Source: Lachnospiraceae bacterium
GTDB lineage: Bacteria; Bacillota_A; Clostridia; Lachnospirales; Lachnospiraceae
Assembly: GCA_017614185.1 (NCBI GenBank)
Contig: JAGACI010000002.1
Coordinates: forward strand, 1 to 19,787
Length of the DNA: 19,787 nt
Direction of reading: 5' to 3'
Shown: one piece after another, positions 7,230 through 13,399 of the stretch
How positions within the stretch are numbered: position 1 is the first letter of the stretch
Layout of the letters: the number at the start of each line of letters is the position of its first letter
Translations under genes and position numbers: made by a program
Notes under the pieces: generated by a model
Told to the model about the DNA's origin: nothing
The model's database searches: none
Seen by the model: only the letters and a program-made list of their open reading frames with translations

Positions 7230-8699
7230 ATGCTTATTATGAAAAAGAAGGTATTATCATTTACATTGTCAAGTCTAGTTTTACTGGTATCGTTTTTCAG
7301 TAACAGATTAACAGTAGTAGCCGCAAATTCCGAGACTAATGATTTGGTGAAGCCAGGAGAAGCCGTTCTTGTGGAAGATATCGGGATGGAACTTGATGAG
7401 ATTGAGGAAAACATTGTAGAACATCCATACGGCGGTGGAGAATTATCCGTACCTCCGAAGAAAAGAATAATGGCCAAAAGGGAGATGGCTATTTCGAATA
7501 CCGATCCGAATTATGCAATCTTTGTTACCAATGAAGATGTGGATCAAAGGGAGATTGAATCCCCCGGTGAAATGAGGTGGTACAGATTTAGCTTAGAACA
7601 GACAAGCAAAGTTTCTATCTTGCTTCAAATGGTTGATTCTCTTGATGCAGACATTTATGTATTTAAGCTTAACGAAGAAACTTATCAATTAGAGTATCTT
7701 GAAGGCTGCGCTCGGGGTGGTGTCGGCGAACTTGAATATTACACATCTGTACTAAATCAAGGTATTTATTTCTTCGCTATTAACGGCTATGAAAGCACTG
7801 GTTTGTACGCTTTTGCTTTTTTCCAGAGCACATTGGATTCCAACTGGGAGATTAATGATAAAGCATCTCTTGCAACAAATTTTGAAATTGGTGATAATAC
7901 ATTTGCAGGAATTCTGGATACACCAAGCGATATTGATTTCTACAAGTTCTCTGTCACTAAGCCGACGCTGTTTAATTACACATTTTTATCTGAGAACGGA
8001 TATTCTTTTGTTTATGTCGGTAGCCAAGGTGATGAATCAGGCCTTTTTACAATTGCAGGTTTAGGTGATAACTATAAGGTTGCGAAACCTGGGACATATT
8101 ATTATGCAGTGTATTCAGAGAATGGCGCATATTCCTCAGAAAATGCATATTCTCTCAAATTCCAAAAAGTTAGTAGCTTGAGTGGCGATTCAAGAGCAAA
8201 TATTTGGGGGATAAGTACAGAAGCTGGTATCGTTTTTGAAACCAATGAAACTGGAACAATATATTATGTCAACGGTAATAATATTGATATCAGCTATTTG
8301 TATTCTCAGGAAATCAATAGTTCAGTAGGAAATCAATCATATTATATTACCATTCAGAACAGTCTTGTGAATCGAGTCGACTTAAGCCAATCCGGATTGC
8401 CAAGGCCAGTTTTTTATCACAGTTCTACGCGACCGGCCATGGATGTGAATAAAAAACCTGCTCTAAAACTCACATTATATGGTGAACATGACATGTATTT
8501 AGTACATTGTAAATGTGATGGACCTTTTTCTATGAATAACTATTGGATAGATTTTGGCGCGGTGACTGTTATAGTTGATCCAGATACGGGAAAACTTATA
8601 GAAATATCTGATTTCAATTATTTTTATGATTTTGCGCCTGTTGGAACTAATACAATTACAGTATTATATCCGTATAGAGACTTTATCTGGGTTCAATAA
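7230..8699 (+). CDS. secreted protein with two PPC-like beta-sandwich domains
   Basis: Unrecognised exported protein, 489 residues. An N-terminal signal peptide (KKK, hydrophobic SFTLSSLVLLVSFF, then VVAAN) suggests cleavage near residue 32. There is no lipobox or LPxTG anchor. Residues about 97-200 (MRWYRFSL, DADIYVFKL, GIYFFAING) and about 203-314 (DIDFYKFSV, GTYYYAVYSENG) each look like a bacterial pre-peptidase C-terminal (PPC) domain, a fold usually appended to secreted enzymes; here no peptidase domain is seen. The C-terminal 175 residues are unassigned. AGAAAGGGG lies 4 nt before the ATG at 7230 and 13 nt before an in-frame ATG at 7239; either could be used. Its place directly behind agrD suggests a quorum-sensing output. 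Function is unknown. Confidence 0.8.
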   Translation: MLIMKKKVLSFTLSSLVLLVSFFSNRLTVVAANSETNDLVKPGEAVLVEDIGMELDEIEENIVEHPYGGGELSVPPKKRIMAKREMAISNTDPNYAIFVTNEDVDQREIESPGEMRWYRFSLEQTSKVSILLQMVDSLDADIYVFKLNEETYQLEYLEGCARGGVGELEYYTSVLNQGIYFFAINGYESTGLYAFAFFQSTLDSNWEINDKASLATNFEIGDNTFAGILDTPSDIDFYKFSVTKPTLFNYTFLSENGYSFVYVGSQGDESGLFTIAGLGDNYKVAKPGTYYYAVYSENGAYSSENAYSLKFQKVSSLSGDSRANIWGISTEAGIVFETNETGTIYYVNGNNIDISYLYSQEINSSVGNQSYYITIQNSLVNRVDLSQSGLPRPVFYHSSTRPAMDVNKKPALKLTLYGEHDMYLVHCKCDGPFSMNNYWIDFGAVTVIVDPDTGKLIEISDFNYFYDFAPVGTNTITVLYPYRDFIWVQ

Positions 8700-8717
8700 G
8701 ATAGAGAGGAGAGTGTT

Positions 8718-9539
8718 ATGGATATTAAACTAAATGGATTCACTGAAAGAACAGTAAAGCTTACCCCCGAAAATATGCTTAGTTCTGAATTCGCTGCAAA
8801 AAACAAAGAGCGTTATATTTCCGATGAAGTAAACAGATTTGAGCCGGATAAATGGGATGGTGGAGCTCCCTTTGATGTTTCTATTTCAGAAGAAGGGTTT
8901 AAAGCTTACATTAATTTTTTGAATCGTTCAGTACAAACGAAATCTGACAAAACGGGTGCGGAAAATGAGATAGAGGTAAAAATAGATAGTGCTGATTGGT
9001 TAAATCCACTGTTGGTTTTCAATAAATATCTTGAATCTTCTCGAACCACTAGTGGGTACATTTCCATTGAAAATAAATGCGAATTGGCTCTAAAAGCTTA
9101 TGCGGAATCATATGATGAACTTGTTAGTAAGTACGATAAGGGATTAAATGAGGTACGCTTCATTCGTGATGAAAGCACAGAAAAAGGTTATCGAGAGATG
9201 ACTTTGGAAGACGAATTGAAGTGGCTCGAGGATGATTTCGCGCTTACCGTAGAGCATATCAGAATCGGCGAGGAAGTGTTTGAAAAGTACAAAGACAGAA
9301 GAGAAGAATATTATAATGAGATGGAGAGATTAGTCTCTGCAGGCAAAATGAGAGAACCCGACAGGCTGCTTGAAGAGATAGAACACTTCAGAAAGCGTTT
9401 GCAGGAGAAGACACCGGCTAATCTTACGGAATGTCTGATGAATGCTAAAACAGAATTTCTCAATCTATATCTGAATCGTCAAGAAAATGGACTTAGTATT
9501 TCTGATATGCTTAAGCAGATCAGAATATTCTCAAAATAA
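8718..9539 (+). CDS. uncharacterised cytoplasmic protein, last gene of the agr block
   Basis: Protein of 273 residues with no signal peptide or membrane segment. It is rich in charged residues and predicted helices, with probable coiled-coil segments around residues 160-235 (for example MTLEDELKWLEDDF and LLEEIEHFRKRLQEK). A central segment reads ALKAYAESYDELVSKYDKG, then RDESTEKGYREMTLEDEL; it gives me the impression of a family found in Lachnospiraceae, but I cannot name one. An AGAGAGGAGAG ribosome binding site lies 18 bp after the preceding stop, so it is translated from the same mRNA as the PPC-domain gene. The gene ends just before the REP-like repeats, which may serve to end transcription. 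Whether it regulates, chaperones or protects against the secreted protein is not readable. Confidence 0.75.
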   Translation: MDIKLNGFTERTVKLTPENMLSSEFAAKNKERYISDEVNRFEPDKWDGGAPFDVSISEEGFKAYINFLNRSVQTKSDKTGAENEIEVKIDSADWLNPLLVFNKYLESSRTTSGYISIENKCELALKAYAESYDELVSKYDKGLNEVRFIRDESTEKGYREMTLEDELKWLEDDFALTVEHIRIGEEVFEKYKDRREEYYNEMERLVSAGKMREPDRLLEEIEHFRKRLQEKTPANLTECLMNAKTEFLNLYLNRQENGLSISDMLKQIRIFSK

Positions 9540-9548
9540 AACATATAT

Positions 9549-9577
9549 GTGCAATCGGGGCCTGTCCCCAATTGCAC
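9549..9577. repeat. REP-like hairpin downstream of the agr block
   Basis: GTGCAAT (9549-9555), C, GGGG, CCTGT loop, CCCC, A, ATTGCAC (9571-9577): a hairpin of 7+4 bp with one internal mismatch. Its first 21 bases are identical to 4230-4250 and to 9600-9620. It lies between the convergent genes ending at 9539 and 9678 and may act as a transcription barrier, although no T run follows. Confidence 0.75.
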
Positions 9578-9584
9578 AATATGC

Positions 9585-9661
9585 GTCCTGCTTTTTTACG
9601 TGCAATCGGGGCCTGTCCCCAACCTGCACATCCGGCCCCAAACCCCAACCTGCACATCCGG
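9585..9661. repeat. copy of the ileS terminator/REP right arm plus a 26-bp-period partial repeat
   Basis: Positions 9585-9620 are identical to 4215-4250, and 9622-9633 match 4251-4262 after one inserted A. The copy starts inside the 3' arm of the ileS terminator; the matching 5' arm is absent here, so this is a fragment and not a functional terminator. The end of the unit, CCCCAACCTGCACATCCGG (9617-9635), is repeated at 9643-9661, a period of 26 bp. The minus-strand gene ends 16 bp further on. Confidence 0.78.
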
Positions 9662-9677
9662 GCCTTGCTGGTTCTGC

Positions 9678-10793
9678 CTACCCTGCCAGGTCCACCTGCT
9701 GCATGGTGCCGGCGACACCGGATTCGTAGAGGAACATTCCGGTGGAGCGGAGGCGTGCAGTGTCAAGGTTGTCATCGTCTTTATAGTGGAAATTGGTGCC
9801 GGCGCGGCCAAGATAGATGGCGCCTACGCCCTTGTCTGCAAGGGAGTAAAGTGTATCTGTGCCGTCGGCCTCCTTGATCCAAATCTTTACTTTGTTCCAG
9901 ATTTCATCATTTTCATCAATCCAGCCGTTTCGGTCTGAATCGTACTTCGAAAGATCATAGAAGCCGTCTCCGGTCTTGGTGCCAAAAAGCTCACCACCGT
10001 CGTTGATAACGCCGTCCTCGTTAAGGTCGAGGGCAAGCATTCCTGTGCCGGGACCGAAGGCGTGGATTTCATCCTTAACACCGTCGCAGTCCAAATCAAA
10101 GAAGAATTTCTGGTCGGAAATCTCAGCCACTTCGCTGTCCAGATTGATAACCAGAGGATCGCAGAAGTTTACGTTCTGGGCAAAAGTCTGTCCGTACTCA
10201 GCGTAGAATGTGCGGCTCATGGAAACATCCAGATTAAACTGGATTTCGCGTCCCGTTGAATCCACTACAGTTCCCGCAGTGGAGAAAGAATAGGCTTCAT
10301 ACTCGGTGTATGAATAATTCTCCTCATAAAGAAGCGTAATCTGATTGGCAGGCTGTACCTCGGTGCTGCAATCCACACACTCTGTGGCATTCCAGGCATC
10401 CTTGGTGCTTTGATACTTTTTGTCCTTGTTAAAAAGCTCTTCTAAGTACCTGATGATGTGCTGCCTGAACTCATCGATTGCCCTTAAGGGATCCGATTCC
10501 GTGATTCGATCCGACTTGGAAATCCTTGATATAGGCCTTCCGCTGCTCATCATGGAAAGAATTTCGTCAACGCTTGCCGCATTGCCGGAAAGCTGGCTTT
10601 CCGCTTCTTCTCCTTTCTCTGAGGTCTCTCCGTCCTTTTGGTTGTTTACGTCCCTGTCAAATAAGCCGGCAAAGCTTCCGGGCATATTTGCACCATTACC
10701 CACATATGAACCGATGGCCTTTTTCTGGTAGGTCTGGGTCACAGCGTAGGTGTTGGTGGATTCCATTCCGAGGTTGAAAGAATTGATTTTCAT
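9678..10793 (-). CDS. calcium-loop protein under a flagellar-type promoter
   Basis: Protein of 371 residues without signal peptide. The C-terminal half holds three EF-hand/dockerin-like Asp-rich loops: DLDCDGVKDE (233-242), DLNEDGVINDGGE (256-268) and DSDRNGWIDENDE (285-297). They are followed by the stretch KGVGAIYLGR and the terminal GTMQQVDLA. This C-terminal pattern (ELFGTKTGDGFYDLSKYD and onward) resembles uncharacterised Ca-binding proteins of many flagellated bacteria and parts of RTX-type proteins. The N-terminal half is low-complexity and polar, with a helical stretch around 103-125. AAGGAGGG lies 7 nt before the ATG. The sigma-28 promoter upstream and the MKINS start without an export signal suggest a flagellum-related or flagellar-exported role, which is inference. 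Confidence 0.85.
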   Translation of the reverse strand: MKINSFNLGMESTNTYAVTQTYQKKAIGSYVGNGANMPGSFAGLFDRDVNNQKDGETSEKGEEAESQLSGNAASVDEILSMMSSGRPISRISKSDRITESDPLRAIDEFRQHIIRYLEELFNKDKKYQSTKDAWNATECVDCSTEVQPANQITLLYEENYSYTEYEAYSFSTAGTVVDSTGREIQFNLDVSMSRTFYAEYGQTFAQNVNFCDPLVINLDSEVAEISDQKFFFDLDCDGVKDEIHAFGPGTGMLALDLNEDGVINDGGELFGTKTGDGFYDLSKYDSDRNGWIDENDEIWNKVKIWIKEADGTDTLYSLADKGVGAIYLGRAGTNFHYKDDDNLDTARLRSTGMFLYESGVAGTMQQVDLAG

Positions 10794-10850
10794 GGTTTTC
10801 CCTCCTTATGGAATGATATAGATTTTGCGGATTTTACCCTAAAAAAGGGC

Positions 10851-10899
10851 AAAAAAGTACCTCCAACAAGACACTGGCAAAATGTCCCGCCGGAAGTAC
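10851..10899 (-). terminator. terminator-like hairpin in the leader of the calcium-loop gene
   Basis: On the minus strand, GTACTTCC pairs with GGAGGTAC (plus positions 10892-10899 and 10857-10864), an inner GGGACA pairs with TGTCTT, and six T residues follow (10851-10856). The U-G wobble pairs form only in the minus-strand RNA; in the plus strand they are C-A mismatches. It lies between the sigma-28 promoter and the start codon, so it may attenuate that gene. No known riboswitch class was recognised. Confidence 0.5.
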
Positions 10900-10917
10900 C
10901 ATCCATGGTCATAGTAT

Positions 10918-10944
10918 ATATCGGCAAAATCGTAAGAATCTTTA
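10918..10944 (-). promoter_or_regulatory. sigma-28 (FliA/SigD) promoter of the calcium-loop gene
   Basis: Read on the minus strand: TAAAGATT, 11 bp, GCCGATAT. The flagellar sigma factor consensus is TAAAGTTT-N11-GCCGATAA, so 13 of 16 positions match (6 of 8 in the -35 and 7 of 8 in the -10) with exact spacing. The start site would be near 10911, leaving a leader of about 118 nt. Confidence 0.82.
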
Positions 10945-10951
10945 ACCTACC

Positions 10952-10980
10952 TTGTAAAAAAACTTCTATCCAATTATAAT
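10952..10980 (+). promoter_or_regulatory. housekeeping promoter of plsC
   Basis: TTGTAA (10952-10957), 17-bp spacer, TATAAT (10975-10980). Transcription would begin near 10987, about 30 nt before the plsC start, with CGGAGGG as ribosome binding site. It is divergent from the sigma-28 promoter, whose -35 box lies only 8 bp away. Confidence 0.82.
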
Positions 10981-11016
10981 AAATCCGTCCACGAATTTTC
11001 ACCCGGAGGGAACTAA

Positions 11017-11760
11017 ATGATCAGATTTATAATTATTATTCTTTATATATTGGTATTTTTCATCTTAAGCATCATCCTTTTGCCCCTTGAATGGCTCCTT
11101 GGCCTCTTCAACAAGAGAGCAATGAGAAACTCCAGCCTTCGAATCATCAAGGCCGTTTTCGGCACCATCGTATTCTTGGCAGGAACCAAACTTGAAGTAA
11201 GAGGACTTGAGAACGTGCCCGACGATCAGCCTGTACTTTACGTAGGCAACCACAGAAGCTTTTTCGACATCGTAATCAGCATGATGTACGTAAAGAGAGT
11301 CACCGGCTACGTTTCAAAGAAGGAGAACAAGAAAGTTCCCTTCCTCGCTCAGTGGATGGTGAACCTTAACTGCCTCTTCCTTGACAGAAGCGACATTAAG
11401 CAGGGACTTAACACCATTCTTAAAGCCATTGAGCTGGTGAAGGACGGCTATTCAATCTGCATTTTCCCCGAGGGCACCAGAAACAAGGAGAACGACACCT
11501 TCCTTCCTTTCCATGAGGGAAGTTTCAAAATAGCACAAAAGAGCGGATGCCTCATTCAGCCCTTTGTTTTCTACAACTCGGCTGCAATCTTCGAGGATCA
11601 CGCTCCCAAAGTAAAGAAGGCCCACGTGGTGCTTCAGTATCTTCCTCCCATCGACATGAAAGCCATGGAAAAGGAGGAGGCAAAGCACATCGGAGCCTAC
11701 ACTCAGAAACTTATCGAGGACGCCTACTTCGCAATAAAGGACGAAGCAGCCAACCAATAA
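11017..11760 (+). CDS. plsC: 1-acyl-sn-glycerol-3-phosphate acyltransferase family protein
   Basis: Membrane-associated acyltransferase, 247 residues, that transfers a fatty acyl group to lysophosphatidic acid to give phosphatidic acid. An N-terminal hydrophobic anchor (about 2-30) is followed by the catalytic NHRSFFD block (NHx4D, His79 and Asp84) and the substrate-binding FPEGTR block (150-155), with further conserved LPFHEGSFKIA. Length is typical of bacterial PlsC. CCGGAGGG precedes the ATG by 8 nt. It is a single-gene unit with its own promoter, and it converges on the minus-strand gene with only 24 bp between stops. Other PLSC-domain acyltransferases have the same motifs, so the exact acceptor is not certain. 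Confidence 0.93.
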   Translation: MIRFIIIILYILVFFILSIILLPLEWLLGLFNKRAMRNSSLRIIKAVFGTIVFLAGTKLEVRGLENVPDDQPVLYVGNHRSFFDIVISMMYVKRVTGYVSKKENKKVPFLAQWMVNLNCLFLDRSDIKQGLNTILKAIELVKDGYSICIFPEGTRNKENDTFLPFHEGSFKIAQKSGCLIQPFVFYNSAAIFEDHAPKVKKAHVVLQYLPPIDMKAMEKEEAKHIGAYTQKLIEDAYFAIKDEAANQ

Positions 11761-11784
11761 AAGCGAACCGCAACAGACGACGGA

Positions 11785-13281
11785 TCAATAATCGCTGTCT
11801 GACGGCGCCACAAAATAGTCACCTGAAAGGATTTGTGCAAGCATGTAGATATAAGCTGCATTGCTTCGCAAATCCTTTAATTTATATTCATCTTTATCAT
11901 ATATATAATCTTCTGAGGAAAAATTCCGTCCTCTAAAATAATGCTCATGGTTCTTTATTACGCTGGCGTACTCATCATTGGTAAGCACGTAGTTTGAGGT
12001 GGATAGAATAACCATGTTCCAAAGAAGACTCTCGAAAGAATCATCCCCGTCAATTGTAGAAACCATAAACGAATCGTCTCTTGCAGCCTGGGAAATCACC
12101 TCTCCGCTCTTCATTAAGGTCTTCATGAGAGACTGGCATTTTGCCACGGAAACGGCCTTCCTGGTAAGCATGTAAGTAACCGATGAATAGAGGTTCCAGT
12201 GGTCTGCCTCAATATCAAGGTTCGAAGGCAAAAGGTCGTTTGCGTAGGTGTAGTAGGTCTGAAGGCCGGAAGCTCTGTAAAGCTCTGCCGCTGCGGAAGC
12301 AAGCACAGAGGAATCCGGTGAGGAGGAAGATACGGCTTTTTCCTTCTCTAAATATTTCCAGGCCATGTCGGCAGCCTTAAGACAGATGGAGGCATACTCT
12401 GCGTCCACGTCCTTATAAATATAGGAAAACTTCGCCATAACTGCGGCGAAAGCAGCGCTCGCAGTATTATCCACAGGGCCAAGGTTATAGGTGACGGACA
12501 CGTTGTCGTTAACGGTATAAAGGCTTCTGTAAACGCCTCCGCTTGTCTCATCCTGCAAAGACAGCATCCAGACGGACTGGTGATAAAGCTGGTCAAGAAT
12601 TCTGATGTCGCCGGCGTCGTTGGTGAATTCCTCAAAGGACATGGGGAACAGCTCGTAAGCCGTAAGAAGAGTCATCATGGTCTCGGCGGCAACAGTCACA
12701 TCCTGGGTTCCGTTTTCATCCGTAATCCAGCCGCCTTGAAGGATCTTTTCCACTTCGGCGCCCTTGGTGTCCCTGGCCTTAACGGTAATTCGCTTCTCAC
12801 GAACCATATCAAGGACGTCCAAAGCGTCGGGCACAATGTCCCTGATCAAATCATCCGTAATCACAAAAGGATAACTTTCCCCAAGACCCGCGCACTTAAT
12901 ATAGTAGTTTCCGGGAATGGTCAGCTCGGTGAAATATCCGTAGCCAAGGGGCGCAGAGCCGTTACCGGGATTTCTTTTGGTCTTAACCACTCCGCTAAAG
13001 GCTCTTCTGCCCGTATCCGCGTCGATGATTTCGAAGGTCTGGGGAATTGATGCCGAGGTAAAAACAGCTACTTTCTCAGCCTCGGATTCAAAGCCGGCCT
13101 TGTCCGTTACGATGTGGGGTAAAACTACGGGAACTGTATCATAAAGATGAGGCTCTTCGTTCATGCTTAGGAACTCTTCGGCCTCATTCACATACTCCAT
13201 CCTGAAACCGGGAACTGCGCAGGACACAAGGAGACTCATGACGCATGCAATTGTAATAATCGGGAATGTTTTGGATTTCAT
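11785..13281 (-). CDS. GH9-like lipoprotein, apparently lacking catalytic residues
   Basis: Predicted lipoprotein of about 498 residues. The signal peptide MKSKTFPIITIACVMSLLVSC ends in a lipobox (LVSC, modified Cys at 21). An Ig-like N-terminal cellulase domain (about 50-145: PQTFEIIDADTGRRAFSG, then PGNYYIKCAG) precedes an alpha/alpha-barrel-like region with GH9 landmarks: GGW (183-185), LLTAYELFP, and a segment ending SGGVYR. At GGW, family 9 enzymes have DAGDY carrying the nucleophile and base Asp; here it reads GGWITDENGTQDV. Near the C terminus the usual NExAxxxNAP acid motif is replaced by KDLRSNAAYIYMLA, without the expected Glu. A non-catalytic glycan-binding role is possible. The frame opens at 13338, but starts at 13338 and 13287 give an unusually long signal and none has a good ribosome binding site; 13281 is chosen from the lipoprotein signal length. 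Confidence 0.75.
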   Translation of the reverse strand: MKSKTFPIITIACVMSLLVSCAVPGFRMEYVNEAEEFLSMNEEPHLYDTVPVVLPHIVTDKAGFESEAEKVAVFTSASIPQTFEIIDADTGRRAFSGVVKTKRNPGNGSAPLGYGYFTELTIPGNYYIKCAGLGESYPFVITDDLIRDIVPDALDVLDMVREKRITVKARDTKGAEVEKILQGGWITDENGTQDVTVAAETMMTLLTAYELFPMSFEEFTNDAGDIRILDQLYHQSVWMLSLQDETSGGVYRSLYTVNDNVSVTYNLGPVDNTASAAFAAVMAKFSYIYKDVDAEYASICLKAADMAWKYLEKEKAVSSSSPDSSVLASAAAELYRASGLQTYYTYANDLLPSNLDIEADHWNLYSSVTYMLTRKAVSVAKCQSLMKTLMKSGEVISQAARDDSFMVSTIDGDDSFESLLWNMVILSTSNYVLTNDEYASVIKNHEHYFRGRNFSSEDYIYDKDEYKLKDLRSNAAYIYMLAQILSGDYFVAPSDSDY

Positions 13282-13337
13282 AAACATATTATAGCGCTGA
13301 TGGAGCAGGGGAGAAAAGGAGAATTTTTCATACATCA

Positions 13338-13366
13338 TTGTAAATATGCAGAAAATAAGCTAAAAT
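13338..13366 (+). promoter_or_regulatory. housekeeping promoter of glgP
   Basis: TTGTAA (13338-13343), 17-bp spacer, TAAAAT (13361-13366), with initiation expected near 13373. The -35 box overlaps the extreme 5' end of the longest reading frame of the divergent lipoprotein gene, one more reason to place that gene's start downstream. Confidence 0.8.
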
Positions 13367-13399
13367 AAAAACAATCTTGGCTTTTAAGGAGGATTAGTT

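Larger units (their letters stand above)
4263..9584. other. AT-rich agr quorum-sensing block bounded by repeated sequence (candidate island)
   Basis: Six genes, all on the plus strand (agrB, LytTR regulator, histidine kinase, agrD, PPC-domain secreted protein, unknown protein), occupy this stretch. By eye the DNA is clearly richer in A+T and in A/T-ending codons than ileS, plsC, glgP or the hydratase gene on either side; I did not compute values. The sequence immediately left (4215-4262) is repeated immediately right (9585-9633): 36 identical bases, then 12 more after a single inserted A. The right copy contains only the 3' half of the ileS terminator. This fits an insertion or recombination event at a REP element, but independent REP copies are an alternative. 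No integrase or transposase is present. Confidence 0.5.

Noticed and set aside
9549..9661. Possible CRISPR array in the repeated GTGCAATCGGGG units
   Set aside because: Only two or three units with uneven spacing, spacers partly made of the repeat itself, and no cas genes.
9487..9938. Overlapping plus-strand reading frames through the REP-like repeats
   Set aside because: They run through palindromic repeats and antisense to the well-supported calcium-loop gene, lack ribosome binding sites and have repeat-derived composition.
10794..10917. Cyclic-di-GMP (GEMM) riboswitch in the leader of the sigma-28 gene
   Set aside because: None of the conserved GEMM core sequences is present; only a simple terminator-like hairpin can be supported.
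11761..11800. Terminator between the convergent plsC and lipoprotein genes
   Set aside because: A CAGAC/GTCTG pairing exists but without a stable stem or T run on either strand.
12600..12625. DAGD string in the GH9-like protein taken as the catalytic motif
   Set aside because: It lies about 35 residues after GGW, in the segment that corresponds to the GNGIPDILDE helix of GH9 enzymes, not at the nucleophile position next to GGW.
13282..13338. Longest start of the GH9-like lipoprotein
   Set aside because: It would give a 39-residue lipoprotein signal with no ribosome binding site and would overlap the glgP -35 box; the ATG at 13281 gives a normal signal length, though this remains uncertain.
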